DNA of 64,000 nucleotides. Source: Citrifermentans bemidjiense Bem (GTDB taxonomy: Bacteria; Desulfobacterota; Desulfuromonadia; Geobacterales; Geobacteraceae). The first letter of the stretch is position 1; every line of letters starts with the position of its first letter. The notes beneath the pieces are model-generated. The model was not told where the DNA came from and ran no database searches. It saw only the letters and a program-made list of their open reading frames with translations. The DNA lies in assembly GCF_000020725.1 (NCBI RefSeq), contig NC_011146.1, positions 1,921,501-1,985,500 on the forward strand, given 5' to 3'. Below, piece after piece: positions 41,834 through 50,112 of this stretch. The position numbers and the translations under genes are program-made.

Positions 41834-43108
41834 ATGCGAGTCCTGTTGATTTCCGCGAATACTGAAACCATGAACATGGTGCCGCTCCCGTTGGGGCTCA
41901 ACTGCGTGGCCGTCGCCACCGGTAACGCGGGTCACGAGGTGCGACTGCTCGACCTGATGGGGGGAGGCGACAACGACTCGCTCATCCGGGCCGCCATCGA
42001 TACTTTCCGTCCGGAGGTGATCGGCATCTCGGTCCGTAATGTGGACAACCAGAGCATGGCGGACACCAAGTTCCTCCTGGAGCCGGTAAGGGAAACGGTC
42101 GCCCTTTGCAGGAGCTTGTCCTATGCGCCGACGGTCGTGGGCGGCGCCGCTTTCAGCATCTTCCCCGCGGCGATGCTGGATTACCTCGGCGCCGACATGG
42201 GTATCTGCGGCGAAGGGGAGCTGGCCTTCACGGAGCTTGTCGACGCCCTGCAGCGGGGAGGGGAACTTTCCGGCATTGCCGGCCTTTGCCTCCCGGGAAA
42301 GCCGGTGCAGATGGGCTCGGCCGCGAGGGGGGGCTTGGAAGGGCTTCCTTTTCCGGACCCTTCCCTTTGGTCGGTTCCGGCGGGGCGGGCGGACGAGCTC
42401 TGGATCCCGCTGCAGACCAGGCGCGGCTGCCCGATGCGTTGCAGCTACTGCTCCACCCCCGCCCTGGAGGGGACGGCGATCAGGATGCATCCGGTCGAGA
42501 CCGTCTTGGAAGCGCTCTCCCGCCATGTCGCCGCCGGGTTCAATAACTTCTACTTTGTCGACAACACCTTCAACTTTCCCCCCGACTACGCGAAGCGCCT
42601 GTGCGACGCCATCGTCTCTGCCCAACTCGGCATCCGCTGGCGCTGCATCCTCTATCCCGGATTCGTGGACGAGGAGATGGTCTCCAAGATGGCCCGCGCC
42701 GGCTGCGTCGAGGTGAGCCTCGGGTTCGAGAGCGGGTCGTCCCTCATCCTGAAAAACCTCAACAAGAAGTACGACCTTGACCGGGTCCGCGATGCTTCCG
42801 AACTCCTCCGGCGCCACGGCATCGCCAGGATGGGGTTCCTCATGTTCGGCGCGCCCGGTGAAACCAGGGAGACGGTGCAGGAAAGCCTCGACTTCGCCGA
42901 TTCCCTGCAGCTAGACATGCTGAAGCTCTCCACCGGGATCCGCATCTACCCCGACACGCCTCTAGCCGAGACGGCCAGAAGGGAAGGGGTGATCGCCGGG
43001 GATGACGACCTGCTCCTTCCCCGCTTCTATCAGGCTCCGGGCCTGGATGAGTGGCTTGGGCCGCTGCTGGCTGACTGGATGAAGACCCGCCCCTACTGTA
43101 TCAGCTAG
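41834..43108 (+). CDS. B12-binding-domain radical SAM protein
   Basis: The protein has 424 residues. The N-terminal about 150 residues resemble a cobalamin-binding Rossmann module (VVGGAAFSIFPAAMLDYLGAD region). The radical SAM cluster motif CPMRCSYC is at residues 199-206. ELGFESGS-like SLGFESGSS and FGAPGETRETVQESLDF follow, typical of the B12-radical SAM (TIGR04013/HpnJ-like) class that methylates unactivated carbons. The DxHxxG cobalamin ligand motif is not obvious, so base-off B12 binding is likely. ATG 41834 follows GGAGGAG. The target molecule is unknown. Confidence 0.85.
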   Translation: MRVLLISANTETMNMVPLPLGLNCVAVATGNAGHEVRLLDLMGGGDNDSLIRAAIDTFRPEVIGISVRNVDNQSMADTKFLLEPVRETVALCRSLSYAPTVVGGAAFSIFPAAMLDYLGADMGICGEGELAFTELVDALQRGGELSGIAGLCLPGKPVQMGSAARGGLEGLPFPDPSLWSVPAGRADELWIPLQTRRGCPMRCSYCSTPALEGTAIRMHPVETVLEALSRHVAAGFNNFYFVDNTFNFPPDYAKRLCDAIVSAQLGIRWRCILYPGFVDEEMVSKMARAGCVEVSLGFESGSSLILKNLNKKYDLDRVRDASELLRRHGIARMGFLMFGAPGETRETVQESLDFADSLQLDMLKLSTGIRIYPDTPLAETARREGVIAGDDDLLLPRFYQAPGLDEWLGPLLADWMKTRPYCIS

Positions 43109-43129
43109 CGGGTTTTAGGTAGAAAAGAC

Positions 43130-43158
43130 TTGGGTAGAAGCGATTCTTTGGCTATACT
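43130..43158 (+). promoter_or_regulatory. Putative sigma-70 promoter of mntP
   Basis: TTGGGT (43130-43135), 17 bp and TATACT (43153-43158) lie 39 bp before the mntP ATG. The leader would be too short for a yybP-ykoY riboswitch. Confidence 0.5.
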
Positions 43159-43197
43159 GCCTGGCTTTCCTACCGCAATGATTGAAAAGGAACTTGA

Positions 43198-43764
43198 ATG
43201 GATTGGTTGACCATTTTGGGTATCTCCGTGGCCTTGGCCATGGATGCTTTCGCCGTAGCCTTGGCCGCAGGTGCCGTCATCAGCCCGATCACCGGGCGCC
43301 ACCTGTTCCGCCTGGGCTTTCATTTCGGCCTGTTCCAGGCGCTGATGCCCATCGGAGGCTGGCTCCTCGGCATGACCGTGCAGAAATGGATCTCCGCCTA
43401 TGACCACTGGATCGCTTTCGGCCTTCTGGCCTATGTCGGCGGCAGGATGGTGCACGAAGCGTTCGAAGAGGACGACGAAGAAAAAACCCCCTCCGATCCG
43501 ACGAAGGGGATGACCATGGTGATGCTGTCGGTGGCGACCAGCATCGACGCCTTTGCGGTCGGCTTGAGTATCGCCATGCTGGGGGTCAGCGTCTGGCTCC
43601 CCGCAACGGTAATCGGCCTGGTTGCCGGTGTTCTCACCGTGGCGGGGATGCTGCTGGGGCGGCGCCTGGGGGAAAAATGGGGCAAGCGCGTGGAGATCTG
43701 CGGAGGTCTCGTACTGTGTCTCATAGGTCTTAAGATCCTGTTGGAACACACACTCCTCAAATAA
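43198..43764 (+). CDS. mntP: Manganese efflux pump MntP
   Basis: The 188-residue membrane protein has six helices in two repeats. Each repeat carries the metal-binding DAFAV motif (AMDAFAVALAAG and SIDAFAVGLSIA). It exports Mn2+ and guards against manganese overload. A loop of acidic residues (EEDDEEK) lies between the halves. The gene has its own promoter and terminator. Confidence 0.95.
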   Translation: MDWLTILGISVALAMDAFAVALAAGAVISPITGRHLFRLGFHFGLFQALMPIGGWLLGMTVQKWISAYDHWIAFGLLAYVGGRMVHEAFEEDDEEKTPSDPTKGMTMVMLSVATSIDAFAVGLSIAMLGVSVWLPATVIGLVAGVLTVAGMLLGRRLGEKWGKRVEICGGLVLCLIGLKILLEHTLLK

Positions 43765-43786
43765 GCATTTCGACGGCAGGCACTGG

Positions 43787-43820
43787 AAAAGGGCACGTTC
43801 ATAGAGCGTGCCCTTTTCTT
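43787..43820 (+). terminator. Rho-independent terminator after mntP
   Basis: AAAAGGGCACGTTC and GCGTGCCCTTTT form the stem, followed by CTTT. The rest of the gap 43821-44039 shows no gene or clear site. Confidence 0.8.
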
Positions 43821-44039
43821 TATCGTGGAGTCGTCACTTACCGCACCATGATAATCCTGACTAGTTATTGTCAGAGCGGACAGAGTGCTGAGACAGCGAT
43901 ATGAGGCAGGAGTTGACTGTGGAGGTGCCAGGTATACAGACCAGACCTTGAACTGTGACAGAAGCTATGTATATTTAGCACAACAAAAACGCTGAATGTC
44001 AGCTGTATTTAGGCAAAGCGCGCAGCGCATGAGGGATCG

Positions 44040-45755
44040 ATGAGCCAGAACAGCAACGAGGGCGACAATCTGTACCGCTACATCGTCGACATGATCCCCC
44101 AGATCGTCTGGACGGCCACGCCGGACGGAGGGCAGGATTTCGCCAACCTGCGCTGGTACGAGTTCAACGGCCTAACGCCGGGGGAGCCCGATCCCGAGCC
44201 CTGGCGCAGCATCATCCATCCGGACGACGTGGCCATGACGGCCGAAAAGTGGCAGAATTCGCTGGCGACCGGGGAGCCTTACTACTGCCTGCACCGAAAC
44301 AAAAGGCACGACGGCGAGTACCGCTGGATGCTGTCGCGTGCGCTGGCGCAAAAGGACGAGCATGGGCGGGTGGTCCGCTGGATCGGCAGCGGAACGGACA
44401 TCACGGAGCAGAAGATAGCCGAGGCGGAGCTGATACGGTACCGCGACCACCTGGAAGAGCTGGTCCGGGAGCGGACGACGGAATTGGTCCTGGCCAAGGA
44501 GGTGGCGGAGGTTGCGGCCAAGGCGGTTCGGGAAGCGAACGAACTGCTGGAAAAACGGGTAGAGGAGCGGACCGAGGAACTGAGGAGGACCGAAAAGGAG
44601 CTGCGCCATGCGCAGAAGATGGAGGCTATCGGGACCCTCGCGGCGGGTATCGCGCACGATTTCAACAACATCCTTACCTCCATCCTCGGATTCACCGACA
44701 TGGTCCTGCACAAGATCCCCGAAGAAGGGACGGGGCGGCGGGAGATGGAGCAGGTGTTCGTAGCGGCGCAGCGAGCCGCGGACCTGGTGCGCCAAATCCT
44801 CAGTTTCAGCAGGAGAAGCGATCAGGAAAGGAAGCCGGTGCACCTCTCCGATATCGTCGAAGAGGCCTGCAAGCTGCTTCGTTCCTCGCTCCCTGCCACC
44901 GTGGAGATCGGCACGGAATGTTTTGCTTCCGAGGATGAAGACAAGGTCCTGGCCGACCCGATACAACTGCACCAGGTGCTGATGAACCTTTGCACCAACG
45001 CGGCACACGCCATGCAGCCTGAAGGCGGGATGCTGACCATCACGCTGACCGCGGTTGCGGCAGGATCGCCGGGGCTGCGCTCTCTTCCTCTCTTTCTTTC
45101 GCGGGACTACATCAGGGTTGCCGTAAGGGACACTGGGCGCGGTATAGAGCCCTCGGTGCTGGAGAGGATCTTCGACCCCTATTTCACCACCAAGCCGGTG
45201 GGGGAGGGGACGGGGCTAGGCCTCGCCGTGGTGCAGGGAATCGTGAAAAACCACGGGGGCGCCATCACGGTTCATAGCGAACCGGGAAAGGGAACCTGCT
45301 TCGAGGTTTTTCTCCCTACCGTGATTGGCGACGTGCTCCATGAGGCACAGATTCCAGAGCAGCTTCTGCACGGCTCGGAGCGGATCCTGTTCGTCGACGA
45401 CGAGGAATCGCTCACCGTCCTTGGCAAGGGTATCCTGGACGCGCTCGGCTACAGCGTGGTCACCACCAACAGCAGCCGCAGGGCACTGGAGATGTTCCGA
45501 GCCGACCCCGCCATTTTCGACCTGGTGATTACCGACCTGACCATGCCTGGGTTGGCCGGAAAGGCCTTAGCCAAAGAGATCCATGCCCTGAGACCGGACC
45601 TCCCCATCATCCTTTGCACCGGGTACACGGAGAGCTTCGACGAGAAGGACCGGGAATACGGCATCCGCGCCTGCCTGATGAAGCCTTACACCTCGAAGAT
45701 GCTGGGGCAGACCATACGGATGGTGCTGGGAGGGAAGACGACGTCAACCTGTTGA
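44040..45755 (+). CDS. PAS-sensor hybrid histidine kinase with C-terminal receiver
   Basis: The 571-residue protein has a PAS domain (residues 10-125, with VRWIGSGTDITEQK at its end) and a long coiled coil (130-195). HisKA follows with phospho-His at about 206 (AAGIAHDFNNILTSI, the class that phosphorylates receivers), then HATPase (VRDTGRGIEPSVL and GTGLGLAVVQGI) and a receiver (ILFVDDEES, phospho-Asp in LVITDLTMP). No membrane span is present. No cognate output regulator is adjacent. Confidence 0.9.
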   Translation: MSQNSNEGDNLYRYIVDMIPQIVWTATPDGGQDFANLRWYEFNGLTPGEPDPEPWRSIIHPDDVAMTAEKWQNSLATGEPYYCLHRNKRHDGEYRWMLSRALAQKDEHGRVVRWIGSGTDITEQKIAEAELIRYRDHLEELVRERTTELVLAKEVAEVAAKAVREANELLEKRVEERTEELRRTEKELRHAQKMEAIGTLAAGIAHDFNNILTSILGFTDMVLHKIPEEGTGRREMEQVFVAAQRAADLVRQILSFSRRSDQERKPVHLSDIVEEACKLLRSSLPATVEIGTECFASEDEDKVLADPIQLHQVLMNLCTNAAHAMQPEGGMLTITLTAVAAGSPGLRSLPLFLSRDYIRVAVRDTGRGIEPSVLERIFDPYFTTKPVGEGTGLGLAVVQGIVKNHGGAITVHSEPGKGTCFEVFLPTVIGDVLHEAQIPEQLLHGSERILFVDDEESLTVLGKGILDALGYSVVTTNSSRRALEMFRADPAIFDLVITDLTMPGLAGKALAKEIHALRPDLPIILCTGYTESFDEKDREYGIRACLMKPYTSKMLGQTIRMVLGGKTTSTC

Positions 45756-45765
45756 GGGGGTAGCT

Positions 45766-46251
45766 ATGTGGAATTACGTGTCCCAGGCCCTGACGGCGCT
45801 GGTCTGTTTCGCCTTCATGGTGCTGTTCATGACGGCCGCGGTGAAACGCGGCGTTTCCGTCCAGTTTTCCATGTTCGTGCTTTCGCTGGTGCTCACTTTC
45901 AGCTTCGGGATCTGGTCTTACGGGGATTGGGGGATGTGGCCGCAGTGGAAAGCGGCGGTCCCCTTGCTGGTTGGGGCGGGGCTTTGCAGCGTGGTCGGCA
46001 ACTGGGCCATGTTTCTCGCCACCTCCTCCAGCGCCAATGCCGGCTACGCCTTGGCGATCATCGGGTGCCAGTCCGCCCTGGTGCTGCTCCTGGCCTACTG
46101 GTTTCTGGGGGGGGATATGCACTGGCTGCGGCTTTTGGGGATAGCGGTCTGCATCCTGGGGGTGGTCATCATCAGCTGGCCGCTTCAGGGAAGCTCTCCC
46201 GGCGATCCGGATATGGCCTCGAAAGGAGGGGGTGTTACTTCGGGCCGGTGA
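45766..46251 (+). CDS. Half-size drug/metabolite transporter (EamA-like) protein
   Basis: The 161-residue protein has about five hydrophobic helices and ends in a small polar tail. The last helices (ALAIIGCQSALVLLLAYW, then LRLLGIAVCILGVVIISWP) match the EamA/DMT pattern. Half-size members act as dimers. The start is 10 bp after the hybrid kinase, so co-transcription is likely. Substrate unknown. Confidence 0.7.
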   Translation: MWNYVSQALTALVCFAFMVLFMTAAVKRGVSVQFSMFVLSLVLTFSFGIWSYGDWGMWPQWKAAVPLLVGAGLCSVVGNWAMFLATSSSANAGYALAIIGCQSALVLLLAYWFLGGDMHWLRLLGIAVCILGVVIISWPLQGSSPGDPDMASKGGGVTSGR

Positions 46252-46255
46252 CCCT

Positions 46256-46525
46256 TTAAGCCGATGCCTGACCCGGGCAGGCGAGGGTGATACGGATGTC
46301 GCCGCGGGATTTCCTCAGGATGACGGTCAGTTCCGTCTGCTGCAGGGCTTCAACCACGACCCTCTGCCCCTTGCGCACCGTGAGCCTGTCTCCCTGCTGC
46401 AGGCAATAATCGCGCGTATCCTCCGAATTGGTCACCCATGCCTCTCCCGAGTTGACCGTTACCGCCTCGATGGCGGCGCCTGCTTTGAACGCCAGCAACT
46501 CTCCCTTACAGAGCAGATATTTCAT
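46256..46525 (-). CDS. DUF2917 protein
   Basis: The 89-residue protein has the DUF2917 pattern: an N-terminal RGELLALKAG-like segment, GEAWVTNSEDTRDYCLQQGDRLTV and a C-terminal strand region. AGGAGG precedes the ATG at 46525. It lies 14 bp downstream of the GlxA-like regulator on the same strand and is probably in its operon. Function unknown; the fold looks cupin-like. Confidence 0.78.
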   Translation of the reverse strand: MKYLLCKGELLAFKAGAAIEAVTVNSGEAWVTNSEDTRDYCLQQGDRLTVRKGQRVVVEALQQTELTVILRKSRGDIRITLACPGQASA

Positions 46526-46539
46526 GCGACCTCCTCCTC

Positions 46540-47550
46540 TCAAAACCTCGTCCGGTAGGCAAGCGGGGTGACCCCCATCTCCCGGATAAAGACGCGCCTC
46601 ATCTGTTCGGCGCAGGTGAAACCGCTCTCGGCGGCGACCCTGTCCAGGGAGAGCGCGTCATCCTCCATCAGGTTTATCGAGCGCTCCAGGCGCAGTTGGT
46701 CGAGATACCTGGCCGGTGTCTTCCCCGTCTCCCGCAGGAAAACCCTGGCGAAATTGCGCGGGCTCATCGCCGCCCGCCCGGCCAGTTCTTCCACTGTAAC
46801 TTTGCGGCAGTGATTATCCTTGAGCCAGGCAAGCAGGGCGGCAAGCTGTCCCCCCTCCACCATCTGGGCGCGCAGCTGTGTGCTGAACTGTGTCTGCCCC
46901 CCCGGCCTCTTCAGGAACATGACCAGGCGCCGGGCCACTGTAAGCGCCATCTTCCTGCCGAAATCCTCCTCGACCAGCGCGAGCGCCAGGTCCATCCCCG
47001 CGGTGACCCCGGCCGAAGTGGCGATCTCCCCGTCACGCGTGTAGATGGCGTCCTGCTCCACTATGACCTGCGGGTATTCCCTGGCCAGCCGCTCCAAGTC
47101 CATCCAGTGGGTGGTGGCGCGCCGCCCGTCGAGGAGCCCAGCCTCGGCGAGGAGAAAGGCGCCGGTACAGACCGATACCACGCGCCTGGCCAGTGCTGGC
47201 GTCGAGCGCAGCCACTGCACCAGATGCTCGTTTTTCAGGGCCTCCGCCAGGGCGTCGTCCGGGCTCCCCGGTACGAAGATGGTGTCCGTGTCACCGGATA
47301 GCTCCTGCCAGGCGAGGTCCGCCACCAGCCTTATGCCCGGCGAGGAAGCGAAGGGGCCCGGTCGCTCTGCCATCAGCAGCACCTCGTAGCCGCACTTCAG
47401 CGCCTCTTCGTCCCCAAGGCAGCGGTTCAGCATGTTGAAGACTTCTATGGGGCCGGTGACGTCGAGCAGTTCGGCACCATGGTATGCCGCTACCGCTATC
47501 CTGCGCCGCCCGGTGCTCTCTATGTTCGATATGGTAGTGGTTTTTTTCAT
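46540..47550 (-). CDS. GlxA-family AraC-type regulator with DJ-1/PfpI domain
   Basis: The 336-residue protein has an N-terminal DJ-1/PfpI-like domain (residues 15-190, with VSVCTGAFLLAEAGLLDGRRATTHW including the nucleophile-elbow Cys). The C-terminal AraC HTH pair (235-330) includes VEELAGRAAMSPRNFARVF and ALSLDRVAAESGFTCAEQMRRVF. GlxA-type regulators respond to small ligands in this inactive amidase-like domain. Start 47550 gives MKKTTT; an upstream in-frame ATG at 47628 gives a longer unlikely leader. Confidence 0.9.
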   Translation of the reverse strand: MKKTTTISNIESTGRRRIAVAAYHGAELLDVTGPIEVFNMLNRCLGDEEALKCGYEVLLMAERPGPFASSPGIRLVADLAWQELSGDTDTIFVPGSPDDALAEALKNEHLVQWLRSTPALARRVVSVCTGAFLLAEAGLLDGRRATTHWMDLERLAREYPQVIVEQDAIYTRDGEIATSAGVTAGMDLALALVEEDFGRKMALTVARRLVMFLKRPGGQTQFSTQLRAQMVEGGQLAALLAWLKDNHCRKVTVEELAGRAAMSPRNFARVFLRETGKTPARYLDQLRLERSINLMEDDALSLDRVAAESGFTCAEQMRRVFIREMGVTPLAYRTRF

Positions 47551-47727
47551 GGGGGGATAATTGCACAAGGTCGGCTGAGGTTCAAGGACAATGGACCAGC
47601 AGATCCTGCCATTTTGACGGTCATCCATTTCCAGCTCTCCCCCTTCCTTGACGGCATGCGCGCCGTAGCGCTACGGTCCGCGAAGGCAGGAGGGGACACC
47701 TACCCCCACCCCCTGACCCCCTCCCGC
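47551..47727. other. Intergenic region before the insertion sequence
   Basis: It contains a C-run repeat (CCCCCACCCCCTGACCCCC) at about 47702-47722, the left half of the palindrome split by the IS. No gene is seen. Confidence 0.5.
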
Positions 47728-48996
47728 TGTATGGACCGGGGTCAAGGTTTACAGTTGTTCGGGGACATGGTTTACACTTTTTGTTCTTTGAGATCGACTT
47801 CTGCGATTTTCTGGCTGCAGAAATAAACGCCATATTCGCCATCGCGTATGGTTGGCCGAAATGCCACCGGCTGCCCCCTGAGCGCCTTCGCGAGGCGCAC
47901 ACATCGGCCTTTGAATGACACCTTACCCTCGGCCTGGACCTTTCGGATCTCGTCGTCTGGGGCGTACTGAATCTCGGGCAGTATTTCTGAGTAAGTCCGC
48001 CGGCTAGGCTTATAACGCGTCATCGGAGTTTCCATACCTAGTGATTCGTGTGGGCGCTCCAAGTTGTAGCAATGCCTGAAGGTGTCGAATCTAAGCTGGC
48101 AGTCAGCTAGGTCTTCGAAGACTCTTCCAGCGATTGCTTCTGCAACCAGAGTTCTGTGAAACCGCTCGTCCTTACCCTGTGTTTGAGGATGATAGGGGCG
48201 AGAGTGGCTGACCCGTATCTCGTTTCTGATAAGCCAGACCGTTAATGGCGTAAGGTCGTTGTATTGATCGTTACCCCATGGGCTGCCATTGTCCATGGTC
48301 ATTCGATATGGCAATCCATATTGCCTGAATGCCTCAATCAAAGCAGCTTTAACCGTTTCTGTTCGCTCATTGGCACAGGCTACAAGCACCACACTAAACC
48401 GGGAATGGTCATCCAGAACAGTCAACGGATGACAGCGACCATGATGCTTCATCGGAATACTGCCCTTGAAATCCATCTGCCATAGGTCGTTTGGGTATGG
48501 GTGCTCGAACCGTTGGAAAGCAGTATGTTTATCTGACTCAGCTGGATCAATGCAGCCGTTGCGGCGCAAGATTGCTGTTATGGTCGAAGGTACAGGCACC
48601 CCCTGATGCCCAAGTTTTTCAAGACGCTTACGTAGCTTACGTGCTCCCCAAGCCTGATGTTCTTCGCGAAGCTTGAGAATAGCATCTTCGGTCGCAGTGA
48701 CCGTCTTATGTGGACAGGTCAGTGGCTTGCGAGATAAGTCAATTAGGCCTTCGACGCCGGTTTCAAGGAACCTGCTAATCCATTTGTAGCCGGTCGGACG
48801 GCTGATGTTAAAGCGTTTGCAAAGGAAGGCTATGTTGCTGCCTTCCTGCAACGCCAAATGAACGAACTCGAATCTCAGGGTCATAGTATCCACCGGTCGC
48901 CAAGGCATGGTCTCCCTCCTCCGAGGAAAGGTCATTCTTGGCAAAAGTGTTAACTATGTCCCCGAACATTTGTAAACCATGTCCCCAGTCTATACA
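47728..48996. mobile_element. Complete IS481-type insertion sequence, 1,269 bp
   Basis: Terminal inverted repeats of 54 bp (47728-47781 and 48943-48996) match at most positions without gaps. Both ends start TGTAT. The element carries one transposase. It is flanked on both sides by CCCGC (47723-47727 and 48997-49001), a 5-bp target duplication. Removing the element joins CCCTCCCGC to AAGGGGAGGG, which rebuilds the GC-rich hairpin family of this window. Confidence 0.9.
47772..48908 (-). CDS. IS481-family transposase
   Basis: The 378-residue protein has an N-terminal helix-turn-helix (FLCKRFNISRPTGYKWISRF) and a DDE integrase core: Asp146 in WQMDFKG, Asp206 in TMDNGSPW, and Glu248 in GKDERFH. 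All catalytic residues and the terminal repeats are present, so the element may be mobile. ATG 48908 is preceded by a purine-rich GGAGG-like signal. Base composition is visibly less GC-rich than the neighbours, fitting recent arrival. Confidence 0.93.
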   Translation of the reverse strand: MPWRPVDTMTLRFEFVHLALQEGSNIAFLCKRFNISRPTGYKWISRFLETGVEGLIDLSRKPLTCPHKTVTATEDAILKLREEHQAWGARKLRKRLEKLGHQGVPVPSTITAILRRNGCIDPAESDKHTAFQRFEHPYPNDLWQMDFKGSIPMKHHGRCHPLTVLDDHSRFSVVLVACANERTETVKAALIEAFRQYGLPYRMTMDNGSPWGNDQYNDLTPLTVWLIRNEIRVSHSRPYHPQTQGKDERFHRTLVAEAIAGRVFEDLADCQLRFDTFRHCYNLERPHESLGMETPMTRYKPSRRTYSEILPEIQYAPDDEIRKVQAEGKVSFKGRCVRLAKALRGQPVAFRPTIRDGEYGVYFCSQKIAEVDLKEQKV

Positions 48997-49060
48997 CCCG
49001 CAAGGGGAGGGGGGACTAGGCGGGAGGGGGACTGATTCGGCATTGGAAAGTCCTTCTTCG

Positions 49061-49564
49061 TTACCCCTTCAGCGCGTTCACCAGTAGTTCGTAATCCTCC
49101 AGCAGCGCCTGCAGGTCCTCTTCATGCTCGACTTCCTGCTGCAGAATGGTGAGCACCATGTTGTAGGTCACCGGATCCTTCTCCCGGGTGATGTCCAAGA
49201 GCCGCTTGTACACCCCTATCGCGCACTGCTCTCCCTTTATGTTCTGCTCCAGCAGGGTCTTCACGAACGGGTCGTCCGGGGCGTCGTAGCCGCAGTTGCT
49301 GAACTTGTACCAGTCTTCCGGGCGGGTCACCGGCGTTCCTCCCAGCTGGATGATGCGCATCGCCACGAGGTCCGCGTGCGCCAGTTCTTCGGTGGCATGG
49401 ATCAGTAGTTCCGCGCCCACCGCGTCCTTCATCGGGCCCTTCACCACCTTGGCCCCGAGCCAGTACTGGTAGTAGGCGAACCATTCGTCGCTGTAAGCGC
49501 GCTGCAAAAGGCCCAGCAGTTCCTCCACATCCATTCCGACAATTTCGCGCCCCTTTGATCCCAT
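49061..49564 (-). CDS. Ferritin-like di-iron protein (bacterioferritin/DPS-like)
   Basis: The 167-residue four-helix-bundle protein has iron-ligand motifs DEWFAYYQY (Glu), ATEELAHAD (Glu, Glu-x2-His) and QQEVEHEEDL (Glu-x2-His). This gives a full diiron site. It may store iron or detoxify peroxide. AAGGAG lies 7 bp before the ATG. No targeting signal is seen. Confidence 0.85.
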   Translation of the reverse strand: MGSKGREIVGMDVEELLGLLQRAYSDEWFAYYQYWLGAKVVKGPMKDAVGAELLIHATEELAHADLVAMRIIQLGGTPVTRPEDWYKFSNCGYDAPDDPFVKTLLEQNIKGEQCAIGVYKRLLDITREKDPVTYNMVLTILQQEVEHEEDLQALLEDYELLVNALKG

Positions 49565-50112
49565 CTTCTGTCTCCTTTTATGGTCTTAGTTCGCCTGAAA
49601 TACAGGCATAGCAAGCGAGAATGGTAGCAGTATACAAGGTGCCACTGGATGCGCAAACGGCGTCAGTGACAAAGGCTTTTGCTGATTCAGGGATTACTGA
49701 TCCCAGTGTCGCTGACGGAGCGGATATGACAGAGATTCGCTTTTGCCACAGCGTCCAAACTCAGAGTCGGGAAAACCCCTGCGGCAAAATAGCCCCCTCC
49801 CTGTCCCTCCCCCTCCGGGGGCGGGTACGTTGAAGCCTCTCCGCCTCCTGGGACGGGAACGCTAATGCCTCTTTGCTCCTCCCCCTCCGGGGGGACGTTG
49901 AGGCTTCTGCTCCTCCCCCTGGAGGGGGGAGGTCGGGAGGGGGGATGCTGGGAGCAATATCTCGCCGCTGTATTAGCCTATTAACAGGTTGACGCTCGGC
50001 TCGTCTTGGCGTATAGCTTCAAAGCTATCCCACCCATGTGAAGCCTGTGTTGCGCGTCCTAATGTGCAAAACTGCGCCTTTCGCCGGCTCGCTGCCAGTA
50101 AGGAAGAGAAAC
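49565..50112. other. 548-bp intergenic region with C-run repeats
   Basis: Bases 49796-49945 hold four irregular CTCCCCCTCCGGGGG-type units (CCCCTCCGGGGGCGGG, CCTCCCCCTCCGGGG, CTCCTCCCCCTGGAGGGGG). The left part 49565-49790 has no gene with a believable start or ribosome binding site. A promoter for gapN sits at the end (49989-50017). Confidence 0.6.
49989..50017 (+). promoter_or_regulatory. Putative sigma-70 promoter of the gapN-like gene
   Basis: TTGACG (49989-49994), 17 bp and TATAGC (50012-50017) lie about 95 bp before the GTG start. Confidence 0.5.

Noticed and set aside
43109-43197. Manganese (yybP-ykoY) riboswitch before mntP
   Set aside because: The predicted leader after the TATACT box is only about 35 nt, and the conserved two-helix core is not present.
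47728-48996. CRISPR-like repeats (GGTTTACA units)
   Set aside because: Only two copies per end, arranged as inverted terminal repeats around a transposase.
49621-49833. Possible small gene of 70 codons
   Set aside because: No ribosome site, no motif, and its end runs into the C-run repeat.
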